Below, piece by piece: positions 1 through 6,278 of a stretch of DNA of 10,313 nt; within the stretch, counting starts at the first letter, position 1, and each line of letters opens with the position of its first letter. Where the stretch lies: contig JACQUI010000282.1 in NCBI GenBank assembly GCA_016210395.1, forward strand, positions 1-10,313. The letters are read 5' to 3'. The position numbers were made by a program, and so were the translations under genes. Below the pieces are notes generated by a model. The model made no database searches, was not told where the DNA came from, and was given only the letters and a program-made list of their open reading frames with translations. The stretch comes from Chloroflexota bacterium. Lineage in GTDB: Bacteria > Chloroflexota > Dehalococcoidia > Lucifugimonadales > JACPCL1.

Positions 1-1189
1 CGCGCATGATCTGCGTGCTCCCGTGGTTGATGCCGGACTGGAATGCGCCCATCAGGTTATGCGCGTACAGGCCCTTCTCCACTGCGTTGGGCGAAGTGCT
101 CAAGAGTTGCCCATACGGGCCAAGCATCTGCACGATGGCCTCGGTGCTCTTGACGCCGTGTTCCGGGGCCCACACCTTCTCGGCGGAGCCTTCGTAGGTG
201 AAGTCGCCGCCGTGCTCCACAATAGACATGCTGCGCAGCGTCATCAGACGGCATACTTGGGACTCGGCCCACAGCTCGGCGAGCTTCTCGCGGATGGCCT
301 GGTTTTCCTTGATGTCGTAGTCACCCAGCTTGTTGTCCTTGGACCAGTTGACGATGTCCTCATTGCGGCGGACGGACATGAGGTAGCGTCCCGCGCCGAC
401 GCGGTCCAGGTTCAGGCCCATAGCGCCCACGTACCAGCCCATGTTCTTCTCGCCCAACAGGGCGCTCTTGGGCACGCGCACGTCCTCAAAGAAGGTCTCG
501 TTGGTGCGGTTCACGCCGTAGGTCGTACCGTGGGGGGCCGGCGGGTCGTTCTGGATCGTCCACAGAGGGCGAACGGTAATACCCGGCGTGTCCATGGGGA
601 ACAGCAGAATAGAGATCCCGCGATGCTTCGGCGCGTCCGGGTCCGTGCGGCACATCAGGTAGATGTGGGTTGCCTGATGCGCGCCCGAGGTAAAGATCTT
701 CTGGCCGTTGATGACGAAGTCGTCCCCGTCTTCTACGGCGCGGCACTGGAGGGAAGCCAGATCCGCGCCCCCGGAAGGCTCGGTAAAGCCCTGGCAGAAC
801 ATGTATTCACCCTTGATGATCTTGGGAATGAACTCCTTCTTCTGCGCCTCAGTGCCGGCAGCCATGATGGCCGGCGCGGTGCCGCCGCCTCCGCCCACGT
901 TCATCCCGATGCGGGCGAACTCCTCTTCCACAATGTACTGCGTAAGGCGGTCCTTGCCCGCTCCGCCGTACTCCTTGGGCCAGGCTATGCCAAGCCAGCC
1001 CTTTTCATCAATCTTCTTATACAGCGCGGCCACCCCGGGTGTCCTGCGCCCGCGCCGCTTGTCGCCGGAGTCCCTGGAGTCAAACCCCTCTCCCATTTGC
1101 TCCAGCAGTTGGGGGGTAACGTTATCGGCAATGAACCGGCGGACTTCCTGCCGCAAGGCATCCTGATCTCCATTCCATCCGAAATCCAT
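1..1189 (-). CDS. Acyl-CoA dehydrogenase family protein (3' end beyond the window)
   Basis: Flavin-dependent alpha,beta-dehydrogenation of an acyl-CoA thioester is the expected reaction; the substrate cannot be read. 396 codons are visible, starting MDFGWNGDQDALRQEVRRFI. The helical N-terminal domain spans about residues 1-130, followed by the middle beta domain with the FTEPSGGADLASLQ signature, the NGQKIFTSGAHQATH segment and RTDPDAPKHRGISIL. The C-terminal helical domain ends at the window edge in NHGSTQIMR, which aligns by eye with the EGTxQIQR segment of MCAD-type enzymes. This puts His389 where MCAD carries its catalytic Glu; many ACADs place the base elsewhere. The start is fixed by AGGAGG at 1195-1200, 5 nt before ATG. 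A long antisense ORF on the + strand is its shadow. A close paralogue starts at 9720 on the other strand. Family assignment is firm, substrate unknown. Confidence 0.95.
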   Translation of the reverse strand, partial: MDFGWNGDQDALRQEVRRFIADNVTPQLLEQMGEGFDSRDSGDKRRGRRTPGVAALYKKIDEKGWLGIAWPKEYGGAGKDRLTQYIVEEEFARIGMNVGGGGGTAPAIMAAGTEAQKKEFIPKIIKGEYMFCQGFTEPSGGADLASLQCRAVEDGDDFVINGQKIFTSGAHQATHIYLMCRTDPDAPKHRGISILLFPMDTPGITVRPLWTIQNDPPAPHGTTYGVNRTNETFFEDVRVPKSALLGEKNMGWYVGAMGLNLDRVGAGRYLMSVRRNEDIVNWSKDNKLGDYDIKENQAIREKLAELWAESQVCRLMTLRSMSIVEHGGDFTYEGSAEKVWAPEHGVKSTEAIVQMLGPYGQLLSTSPNAVEKGLYAHNLMGAFQSGINHGSTQIMR

Positions 1190-1279
1190 AGCGGCCTCCT
1201 TTGCAGAATAGACAATACATGCAACAGAGTTGCAGGCTTTTCGTAACAACGCGCCTCAGCCTACTCCCCAAACGGTGGC

Positions 1280-1308
1280 ATTGTCTGTCTGATTGTCTCT
1301 CGTGTCAA
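1280..1308 (-). promoter_or_regulatory. Putative sigma70-type promoter of the left acyl-CoA dehydrogenase
   Basis: Reading the - strand, a perfect -35 TTGACA (1308-1303) is followed after exactly 17 nt by GACAAT (1285-1280), a 4/6 match to TATAAT. Transcription would start near 1273, leaving a leader of about 84 nt before the ATG at 1189. The leader contains a 15-nt inverted repeat at 1220-1234 (TGCAAC-3-GTTGCA). Promoter function is inferred from sequence alone. Confidence 0.5.
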
Positions 1309-1329
1309 TAGTCCGCGAATGCCCGGCTG

Positions 1330-1788
1330 CTAGCGATCTCCCTGGGATGTTGATGGCTTAGGCGGCATCAGCCGGAGCTGCTTGGGCGCTTCGTCCGGGA
1401 GCTCCCAGACGATTTCGGCGTGATTCATAAGCTCGTGGTAGCGGTTGGCCGCTTCGACGCCGCGCCGGTACGCCGCGTCGAATGCGCCGAAGTCCTTCTG
1501 CTCGATGGCCTTCTCGATGGCGGCCACGTGCCCGTTGATGAAGGCGTTCAGGTGATCGGCATAGCGGGGCCGCGTGAGGGCGCCCATGCGCATCAGCCCT
1601 CGAATCTCGTTGAGCTGGTGGCGCGCCAGCGGCCAGTTGCCGCCCTTCGCCGCGTAGTAGAGGACCCAGTAGCGGTCGCCGATCTGCGGCATGAGCATGC
1701 CAAGCCCCGGCTGCATCTCGGCGATCTGGTCTATGGTAAGCTCGGTGTGCCTCGTCCGCCCGACGACCGGCTGGTTGGGTTGCGTCAT
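1330..1788 (-). CDS. Small helical protein, cytochrome c'-like fold without heme motif
   Basis: 152 aa, no signal peptide or membrane segment, so probably cytoplasmic. The core contains MLMPQIGDRYWVLYYAAKGG (about residues 31-50), NWPLARHQLNEIRG, LTRPRYADHLNAF and a final helix with AAYRRGVEAANRYHEL. From memory, this pattern (IGxRYWxLYYAAKxGNWxLAxYQLxE) belongs to small bacterial proteins that usually end in a C-x-x-C-H cytochrome-type motif. At the matching place this protein reads A114-N-R-Y-H118, with both cysteines absent, so covalent heme attachment is not expected. The chosen ATG at 1788 has AGGAGG four nt upstream; an in-frame start at 1845 would extend over the intergenic region with no comparable site. 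It is divergent from the amidase and 140 bp upstream of the acyl-CoA dehydrogenase on the same strand. Function unknown. Confidence 0.8.
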   Translation of the reverse strand: MTQPNQPVVGRTRHTELTIDQIAEMQPGLGMLMPQIGDRYWVLYYAAKGGNWPLARHQLNEIRGLMRMGALTRPRYADHLNAFINGHVAAIEKAIEQKDFGAFDAAYRRGVEAANRYHELMNHAEIVWELPDEAPKQLRLMPPKPSTSQGDR

Positions 1789-1894
1789 CTTTCCTCCTGC
1801 CCTTCTCGCTACGCCCATGCGTGGACGGGCGCGCGGCGCTATCATACACGGGATGGGAAGAGCCTACCACACCGTGCGGGAGCGCCACACTGAA

Positions 1895-3316
1895 ATGAGC
1901 AACGAATCCCTGGCTTTTGCCCCCGCCTGGCGACTGCGGGACATGGTCGCCGCAAAGCAGGTCTCGCCGGTGGAGCTGACGCAGCTTTTCCTGGACCGCA
2001 TCGAGAAGCTCAACCCTGTGCTCAACGCCTACCTGACCGTGGCGGGTGACCAGGCCCTTGATGCCGCGCGCCAGGCGGAACGCGCAGTCCTCGAAGGAAA
2101 ACCGCTTGGGCCGCTGCACGGCCTGCCCATCGCCCTCAAAGACCTGAACAGCACCAGGGGCATCCGCACCACACATGGGTCGCTGCTGTACAAAGACTTC
2201 GTGCCCCAGACCGACGACATCGTCGTGGCGCGTATTCGGGATGCCGGGGCCATCATCTTGGGCAAGACCAACACCCCGGAGTTCGGCCACTCGGGCACCA
2301 CCGAAAACCTGCTGGGGGACGACTGCCGCAACCCGTGGGACATCGCATGCACTTCCGGCGGCTCCAGCGGCGGCGCGGCGTCCGGCCTGGCGGCGGCCAT
2401 GCACCCCCTTGCCCAGGGCAGCGACGGCGGCGGCTCCATCCGTATCCCCGCCGGCATGTGCGGCGTCTTTGGCCTCAAGCCCACTCAGGGCCGCGTCCCC
2501 CGCAGGTATACCGGGCCAGGCGGCTGGAACGTCTTCGGCCAGGACGGGACCATGACACGCACCGTGCGCGACGCCGCCCTCCTGCTGCAGGTCATGGCCG
2601 GGCCTCACCAGGAAGACCCCACGGCCATCGCCGGCGGGCCTCCAGACTTCTGCGCCGGGCTGTCACAAGGCGTCAAAGGGATGCGCTTTGGCCTGTGCCT
2701 GGACATCGAAGGCGTGCCCGTTGACCCAGCGGTGCGCGCCGCGGTTCGCCAGGCGGCGCTGGCCTTCGAGGAGATGGGCGCCTCGGTGGAGGAAACAACG
2801 ATGCCGTTCGACCACGAGACTGCCCGCCGCGCGTTCATGACCATCTTCCTGGCGGACTACGCTGCCTCACTGGGCGAGGTCTACCGCCGGCACAAGGAGA
2901 GTTTCTCGCCGCTGATGGCGCGGTTCATGGAAGAGGCCATTGCCATGCCCGCTTCAGCCCTGGCCGGTGCCCTGCGGGGGCTGGAGTGGCATCGCAATCG
3001 CATGGACTGCCTGATGCGGCGGTTCGACCTGCTGCTGACGCCGACGCTGGCGACCACGGCGTTTCCTATCCGGCAGCGGCCCGCCGTCATTGATGGGTGC
3101 GCCGTTGACCCCGATTGGGGGTTTACTCCGTTCGCCTTCCTGTTTAACATGAGCGGGCACCCTGCGGCGAGCGTTCCGTGCGGCTTCTCGCCGGCAGGGT
3201 TGCCCATTGGGTTGCAGGTCGCCGGCCACAGAGGCGCAGAGGCCACGGTGTTGCGGGCTGCTGCGTCGTTTGAGGAGGCCCGCCCCTGGGCGGACAAAAG
3301 GCCGCAAGTTTGTTAG
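1895..3316 (+). CDS. Amidase signature (AS) family amidohydrolase
   Basis: Hydrolyses an amide bond of an unidentified substrate in the cytoplasm. The 473-aa length is normal for the family. The AS triad is complete: Lys82 in GLPIALKD, the cis-serine Ser157 in TSGGSSGGAA, and the nucleophile Ser181 in GSDGGGSIRIPAG. The 75- and 24-residue spacings equal those of GatA (Lys79, Ser154, Ser178). The glycine-rich signature covers about residues 150-200; GKTNTPEF and the C-terminal substrate region (HPAASVPCGF, GLPIGLQVAG) are also present. No gatB or gatC lies nearby, so a catabolic or detoxifying amidase fits better than tRNA amidotransferase. The start MSNESLAFAP is chosen because homology begins there; GGGAG lies 12 nt upstream, which is weak. 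An in-frame ATG at 1853 is the main alternative. It is divergent from the gene at 1330-1788 across 106 bp. Confidence 0.95.
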   Translation: MSNESLAFAPAWRLRDMVAAKQVSPVELTQLFLDRIEKLNPVLNAYLTVAGDQALDAARQAERAVLEGKPLGPLHGLPIALKDLNSTRGIRTTHGSLLYKDFVPQTDDIVVARIRDAGAIILGKTNTPEFGHSGTTENLLGDDCRNPWDIACTSGGSSGGAASGLAAAMHPLAQGSDGGGSIRIPAGMCGVFGLKPTQGRVPRRYTGPGGWNVFGQDGTMTRTVRDAALLLQVMAGPHQEDPTAIAGGPPDFCAGLSQGVKGMRFGLCLDIEGVPVDPAVRAAVRQAALAFEEMGASVEETTMPFDHETARRAFMTIFLADYAASLGEVYRRHKESFSPLMARFMEEAIAMPASALAGALRGLEWHRNRMDCLMRRFDLLLTPTLATTAFPIRQRPAVIDGCAVDPDWGFTPFAFLFNMSGHPAASVPCGFSPAGLPIGLQVAGHRGAEATVLRAAASFEEARPWADKRPQVC

Positions 3317-3342
3317 TACCTGAAAGTGGCTGGCAGTCAAGT

Positions 3343-3398
3343 CCCGTTCGTGGCAAGCCTGTCGAACCACGAACGCGCCCTTCGACAAGCTCAGCGCC
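3343..3398 (-). repeat. REP-like double-hairpin element, copy 1
   Basis: The first hairpin has perfect 9-bp arms CGTTCGTGG (3345-3353) and CCACGAACG (3367-3375). It is followed by the TTCGACAAGCTCA core and a weaker GCGC/GCGC stem. Its reverse complement lines up with the copies at 5824-5876 and 9576-9632, which share GAGCTTGTCGAAGGGC and a following CGTGGTCC/CACGAACGG arm pair. It lies 27 nt after the amidase stop. Confidence 0.75.
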
Positions 3399-3443
3399 TG
3401 TGAAGGATTGACCACGCGTGTCAGAGAGCACGGCGGCCCACAC

Positions 3444-3613
3444 TGTCATTCTGAGCCATGACGGCAGTCAGGCGAAGAATCCAAGGCATGGGCCGTTGCA
3501 GCGCTCCTTATCTGCGTGGGCGGTCCGTCTTCATTGGCACAGGCCTTAGATTCTTCGCGAGGCAATCGCCTTGTCGGGGCAACTCTTGATTGACCTCCTC
3601 GCTCAGAATGACA
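3444..3613. repeat. MITE-like non-coding element with nested inverted repeats
   Basis: The outer termini are perfect 12-bp inverted repeats, TGTCATTCTGAG (3444-3455) and CTCAGAATGACA (3602-3613). Inner arms GCGAAGAATCCAAGGC (3472-3487) and GCCTTAGATTCTTCGC (3543-3558) pair with a single mismatch. The 170-bp unit encodes nothing and shows no obvious target-site duplication. A third copy of the terminal motif at 3663-3674 suggests a second, decayed insertion. The TGTCATTCTGAG...GAAGAATC pattern is, from memory, a recurrent dispersed repeat in Chloroflexota assemblies. Confidence 0.6.
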
Positions 3614-3804
3614 ATGGAACGCTTCGCACCGCAAGACGGAAGGATTAGTTTGTCCACACCTTCTCAGAATGACAGTAGCATTTGATACGGCCTAAAACAA
3701 AGGCTCATTTGTCCACAGCCTCTCAGGGCGAACGGGAATCCATCACAAACGTATTCATGCGACCACAGCTAGTTCATGCAGTTCATGCACAAGGCGTAGC
3801 GCCA

Positions 3805-4044
3805 ATGGAAGACACCATCACCATGGCGGACATGCGGGCCATCTTCTCCGTGACCGACGCCTTCGGCGTGGATAGGGAAAAGCTCCGCGTGGAGTTGGAG
3901 AAGGCAGACCCAGGTTCCGTGACGCTGGGCAACGCCGGTATGCTGGAGATTGTGGCCCCGCTGTCCATCCCCGTGCGGGCATGGCTGCCGGCGCTCCGCG
4001 ATAGCCTGGCGAGCCTGGGGATGCGGGAGGAAAGCGAGGCGTAG
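3805..4044 (+). CDS. Small unrecognised protein (79 aa)
   Basis: I do not recognise a family. The protein begins MEDTITMADMRAIFSVTDAF, has a charged helical stretch REKLRVELEKADPG, then LGNAGMLEIVAPLSIPVRAW and a C-terminal helix LPALRDSLASLGMREESEA. It has no signal peptide, membrane segment or cysteine. The frame is open upstream to 3682, but that part runs through repeat sequence, so ATG 3805 is preferred. The nearby AAGGCG is a poor ribosome site; ATG at 3757 is another option. It ends in TAG at 4042-4044, followed immediately and in the same frame by the GTG of the next ORF, so the two may once have been, or may still act as, one 200-codon unit. High-GC third positions continue through both parts. 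Confidence 0.5.
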   Translation: MEDTITMADMRAIFSVTDAFGVDREKLRVELEKADPGSVTLGNAGMLEIVAPLSIPVRAWLPALRDSLASLGMREESEA

Positions 4045-4404
4045 GTGGAGATCGCGCTTGCCGTCGAGGAGAACGAGAACTGCTTTGGCGTGCCTGAGCG
4101 GGTGTTTGAAGCCCAGGGAGAGCGCACGAAAGCGGCGAAGATAAAGGCATACCCGCCCAAGGGGGCCTACGGCTGGTGCCGCATCACCGGCTGGAGCAGC
4201 GAAGGCGGCGGCGCTCCCTGCGACGCCTACTTCGTGAAGGTAAGCGACTCAGGCTCCGGCTCGGCCTACCTTGTGTACGGCGGCGACTGGGGCGTGCGCC
4301 TCATGCCCGAGGATGCAGGTGAGGCGTGGGACATCGGGAGCCCGCGCCAGTGGGGCGAGCCATACCTGCTCCTGGGCGACTCCAGCGAGATTGAGGCGGC
4401 CTAG
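4045..4404 (+). CDS. Small unrecognised protein, GTG start directly after the preceding TAG
   Basis: 119 aa, no family recognised. It starts at GTG (VEIALAVEENENCFGVPERV), with GAGG at 4036-4039 five nt upstream, so it could be translated by termination-reinitiation from the preceding frame. The body looks like a soluble, beta-rich, aromatic domain: GAYGWCRITGWSS, DAYFVKVSDSGSGSAYLVYG, GDWGVRLMPEDAG, then WGEPYLLLGD. Two cysteines occur at about residues 13 and 45 and a third near residue 56, with no metal-site spacing. The stop TAG at 4402-4404 overlaps the stop of the convergent SRPBCC gene. Alternatively it is the second half of a gene interrupted by the amber codon. Real coding is likely; product unknown. 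Confidence 0.5.
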   Translation: MEIALAVEENENCFGVPERVFEAQGERTKAAKIKAYPPKGAYGWCRITGWSSEGGGAPCDAYFVKVSDSGSGSAYLVYGGDWGVRLMPEDAGEAWDIGSPRQWGEPYLLLGDSSEIEAA

Positions 4405-4820
4405 ACGCCCTCCGCCGCCTTCTTGATGGCGGCAAGCTCATCCACCAGATCCCGCTGGAAGCTCCCCTTCATCAGCCCGCCAAAGACGCCTCCCATCAGC
4501 CCCCCATACCGTGCGGCGATGGTCACCTGCACAGCGCCACCCTGCGCCGCCAGCCTGTATTCGTGTGTAGCGTTGAACCCTGGCCCCTTGACCAGCAACG
4601 TGAGCCGTTCCTTCGGCTGGATGCCCTGTACCACCGGCGTGAAGGCGTTGCGGTCCACCACCAGACGTATGCGGCTGCCCTCTCGCAGCGGCGCGCCGTC
4701 CAGCAGCTTCGCTTCTTTGACCCGTGACGAGTACTTGGGGCGTCCTTCAAAGTCCACCACCGCTTCCCACACCTTGTCCGCCGGCGCGTTCACAGTGACG
4801 CTTTCCTGTAGCGATGGCAT
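4401..4820 (-). CDS. SRPBCC (START/Bet v1-like) family protein
   Basis: 139 aa, typical length for a single SRPBCC helix-grip domain that binds a hydrophobic ligand or acts as a cyclase/dehydrase-like protein. The opening MPSLQESVTVNAPADKVWEA gives the usual first strand and helix (VxAPxxxVWxxVxD), followed by DFEGRPKYSSRVKEAKLLDG, the basic strand GSRIRLVVDRNAF, THEYRLAAQGGAVQVTIAARY and the long C-terminal helix LMKGSFQRDLVDELAAIKKA. No enzymatic residue can be assigned. The start has GGAGG at 4826-4830, 5 nt upstream. It lies downstream of the aldolase on the same strand with a 173-bp gap holding two palindromes. Its TAG shares CTAG (4401-4404) with the convergent gene. Confidence 0.88.
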   Translation of the reverse strand: MPSLQESVTVNAPADKVWEAVVDFEGRPKYSSRVKEAKLLDGAPLREGSRIRLVVDRNAFTPVVQGIQPKERLTLLVKGPGFNATHEYRLAAQGGAVQVTIAARYGGLMGGVFGGLMKGSFQRDLVDELAAIKKAAEGV

Positions 4821-4841
4821 AGCAACCTCCCAGGCGGTTCC

Positions 4842-4871
4842 CGTAGGGGCACGATATATCGTGCCCCTACG
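4842..4871. repeat. Perfect 30-nt palindrome with CGTAGGGGC arms
   Basis: The 30 bases are exactly self-complementary: outer arms CGTAGGGGC/GCCCCTACG and a centre ACGATATATCGT. It lies 21 bp upstream of the SRPBCC start, so it could be an operator, a leader hairpin or a REP-type element. The same outer arms recur at 4925-4957 with a different centre, which points to a repeat family. Confidence 0.75.
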
Positions 4872-4924
4872 TCAGAGGGCAGCCGGCTTCCCCGGTATTG
4901 CAACGATACGTCGGCTTCCATGCC

Positions 4925-4957
4925 CCGTAGGGGCGGGTTTGGAACCCGCCCCTACGG
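4925..4957. repeat. Perfect 15-bp-arm hairpin with CCGTAGGGGC arms
   Basis: CCGTAGGGGCGGGTT (4925-4939), spacer TGG, and AACCCGCCCCTACGG (4943-4957) pair without mismatch. It sits 36 nt after the aldolase stop at 4994 on the - strand. No T-run follows on either strand, so a classical intrinsic terminator is unlikely. Transcript-end protection or attenuation between aldolase and SRPBCC genes is possible. Confidence 0.75.
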
Positions 4958-4993
4958 ATGCCTGGCGTGATACGGTAGCCGCAGGCTCCACGC

Positions 4994-5776
4994 CTATCGC
5001 TTCTTGGCCTGCGCATCGGCCAGGGCCTTCACCGCAGCGCCGCAGCCGTTGGTTACCATCCCCGCGTCGCTGCCGATCTGGCACATCATGAAGCCCTGCG
5101 CAAAGCGGTCCGCCGCCTCCTCCGGGCCGGACCCGTGGTGACAGGGGACAAGGTGATTCGCGCGGGCCACGTCCACAACCTTCTGGCACGCAGCCGCGTG
5201 GCGGGGATCGCGGCGGGCATCCGGCCCAGGCGTGATGCCCAGGGACACCGCCAGGTCGCCGGGGCCGACGTAGAAGCCGTCCAATCCCTTCACCTTAGCG
5301 ATCTCCTCCAGGTTGTTCACCGCCTGCATCGTCTCGATCATGACCAGGACAAAGGTCTCCTGGTTGGCATTCTGGACGTAGTCCGCGCCGCCGTACAGGC
5401 GAGCGCGGTTCACTCCGGTGCTGCGATACCCAAGAGGAGGGTACTTCGCGGCGCCTACCGCATGCTCGGCCTCAGCCTTCGTATTCACCAGAGGGACAAT
5501 AACGCCGTAGGCCCCCGCATCCAGGACAAACTGGATGTCCTTGGGGTCGTTCCAGGCCATGCGGCACAGGGGAACGGTGTCCGTGGTGGAAATGGCCTGC
5601 ATACACTGGATCGCCTTTTCTGTCGTGAACCCCATGCCATGCTGCAAGTCCAGGATAACCGCATCGAAGCCCGCGTGGGCCATGATCTCCGCCACGTACG
5701 GGCTGCCCGTCGAAAGCCATCCGGCGGACACAGGCTTCCCTTCCTTCCACAGCTGCTTCACTTTGTTGGGACGCAT
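4994..5776 (-). CDS. HpcH/HpaI-type class II aldolase
   Basis: 260 aa, normal for the metal-dependent pyruvate-class aldolases (2,4-dihydroxyhept-2-enedioate aldolase/citrate lyase beta-like TIM barrel), which reversibly cleave a hydroxy-oxo-acid into pyruvate and an aldehyde. Visible sites: the general-base His46 in DLQHG, Arg72 in PLCRMAW, the metal ligands Glu148 in VMIET and Asp174 in GPGDLAVSLG, and GAYGVIVPLVNT. These match HpaI His45, Arg70, Glu149 and Asp175 closely. The first motif has Q where family members often have E. The start ATG 5776 has AAAGGAG 5 nt upstream. The frame is open to 5887, but that extension translates a REP element. The SRPBCC gene lies downstream and a small membrane protein gene upstream on the same strand. 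The physiological substrate cannot be told. Confidence 0.93.
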   Translation of the reverse strand: MRPNKVKQLWKEGKPVSAGWLSTGSPYVAEIMAHAGFDAVILDLQHGMGFTTEKAIQCMQAISTTDTVPLCRMAWNDPKDIQFVLDAGAYGVIVPLVNTKAEAEHAVGAAKYPPLGYRSTGVNRARLYGGADYVQNANQETFVLVMIETMQAVNNLEEIAKVKGLDGFYVGPGDLAVSLGITPGPDARRDPRHAAACQKVVDVARANHLVPCHHGSGPEEAADRFAQGFMMCQIGSDAGMVTNGCGAAVKALADAQAKKR

Positions 5777-5823
5777 AGGTGCTCCTTTCGCTCCTGAAAT
5801 GCTTTCCAATAACGCTAGATTCC

Positions 5824-5876
5824 CGCTCGCCCTGAGCTTGTCGAAGGGCCGTTGGTGGTCCGACAGTTCACAACGG
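5824..5876 (+). repeat. REP-like double-hairpin element, copy 2
   Basis: It contains CGCCCTGAGCTTGTCGAAGG followed by an arm pair GGCCGTTG (5848-5855) and CAACGGCC (5871-5878), perfect over 8 bp and followed by TTTT (5879-5882). On the + strand this looks like a weak intrinsic terminator, although both flanking genes are on the - strand. It separates the small membrane protein stop (5895) from the aldolase start (5776). Confidence 0.75.
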
Positions 5877-5894
5877 CCTTTTCCCAAAGGGACA

Positions 5895-6086
5895 CTAGTT
5901 TCGCAAGCGGCGCAGCTCCGCCTCTATCGGCCAGACGGAAAAGGCAAAGACGACCAGGGCTACGAGGTTGAGCACTGGGACAAGCATCACCAGGCCCCAC
6001 CACCGAGTGTAGCCCACCTTCTCGAATATGCGTGTCCAGATATAGCCCCAAAACGCCAGAGATAGCGCAACAGCTATGTACGGCAT
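5895..6086 (-). CDS. Small two-helix membrane protein
   Basis: 63 aa: MPYIAVALSLAFWGYIWTRI forms a first membrane helix. A short loop FEKVGYTRWWG leads into a second hydrophobic stretch LVMLVPVLNLVALVVFAFSV, and the protein ends WPIEAELRRLRN, a basic cytoplasmic tail. The loop plus PVLN resembles the FEKAGxPGWxxLIPIYN motif of the DUF5684-type small membrane proteins; this is an inference from memory. The start ATG 6086 has GGGAG at 6093-6097, 6 nt upstream. The open frame reaches back to 6272, but that part is antisense to tRNA-Pro and is rejected. It is followed on the same strand by a REP element and the aldolase gene. Function unknown. Confidence 0.75.
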   Translation of the reverse strand: MPYIAVALSLAFWGYIWTRIFEKVGYTRWWGLVMLVPVLNLVALVVFAFSVWPIEAELRRLRN

Positions 6087-6150
6087 GAGCGTCTCCCTTG
6101 CCCCCGAGAACGTGCAAGCGCCGGAGCGACGCTTCTCAGAGCATAGCTGG

Positions 6151-6179
6151 TTGACCCAACGCGTGCAACCGCATAGGAT
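6151..6179 (+). promoter_or_regulatory. Promoter of tRNA-Pro
   Basis: -35 TTGACC (6151-6156) and -10 TAGGAT (6174-6179) are separated by 17 nt. The expected start is about 6186, only a couple of bases before the mature tRNA 5' end at 6188, so the primary transcript would have almost no leader. Confidence 0.65.
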
Positions 6180-6187
6180 AGAGGATA

Positions 6188-6262
6188 CGGGGCGTGGCGC
6201 AGCGGTAGCGCGCTTGGTTTGGGACCAAGAGGCCGTGAGTTCGAATCTCACCGCCCCGACCA
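6188..6262 (+). tRNA. tRNA-Pro, anticodon UGG
   Basis: 75 nt including an encoded CCA. The acceptor stem CGGGGCG/CGCCCCG is perfect, with the C1-G72 pair typical of bacterial tRNA-Pro. The D-arm is GCGC-AGCGGTA-GCGC. The anticodon arm CTTGG-TTTGGGA-CCAAG gives anticodon TGG. The variable loop is AGGCC, and the T-arm is GTGAG-TTCGAAT-CTCAC, followed by discriminator A and CCA at 6260-6262. UGG reads CCA, CCG and, with wobble, other proline codons. It is a single gene with its own promoter and a downstream hairpin. Confidence 0.98.
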
Positions 6263-6278
6263 TCCAGCACATGGCACG

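Larger units (their letters stand above)
3317..3804. other. 488-bp non-coding region built of palindromic repeats
   Basis: No convincing gene is seen. The stretch holds a REP-like double hairpin (3343-3398), a larger element with nested inverted arms (3444-3613), a third copy of its end motif CTCAGAATGACA (3663-3674), a pair of TTTGTCCACA direct repeats 59 nt apart (3649-3658, 3708-3717), and a fragment CTCAGGGCGAACGG (3722-3735) resembling the outer end of the REP element. It looks like a site of repeated small-element insertion after the amidase gene. No intrinsic terminator with a T-run is seen directly after the amidase stop. Confidence 0.7.

Noticed and set aside
23..1246. 407-aa + strand open frame
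   Set aside because: It is antisense to the acyl-CoA dehydrogenase; the product resembles no family, and the opposite frame has full ACAD motifs and a strong ribosome site.
1358..2608. 416-aa - strand open frame across the amidase
   Set aside because: It is the shadow of the amidase and of the small gene at 1330-1788 in another frame; low-complexity Ala/Gly/Arg composition.
3444..3674. CRISPR-like array
   Set aside because: The repeated motifs are inverted and irregularly spaced, with no regular repeat-spacer periodicity and no cas genes.
3682..3804. N-terminal extension of the 79-aa ORF
   Set aside because: It runs through repeat sequence including the REP-end fragment, with no ribosome site; ATG 3805 is preferred.
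4423..5091. 222-aa + strand frame
   Set aside because: It is antisense to the SRPBCC gene and runs through the two palindromes; Ser/Pro/Arg-rich with no domain.
5777..5887. 37-residue N-terminal extension of the aldolase
   Set aside because: It translates the REP element (PFDKLRASG), and the ATG at 5776 has a strong ribosome site where family homology begins.
5895..6272. 125-aa version of the small membrane protein
   Set aside because: Its first 62 residues are the antisense translation of tRNA-Pro and its upstream region (VRFELTASWSQ type), a well-known annotation artefact. The internal ATG at 6086 has a good ribosome site.
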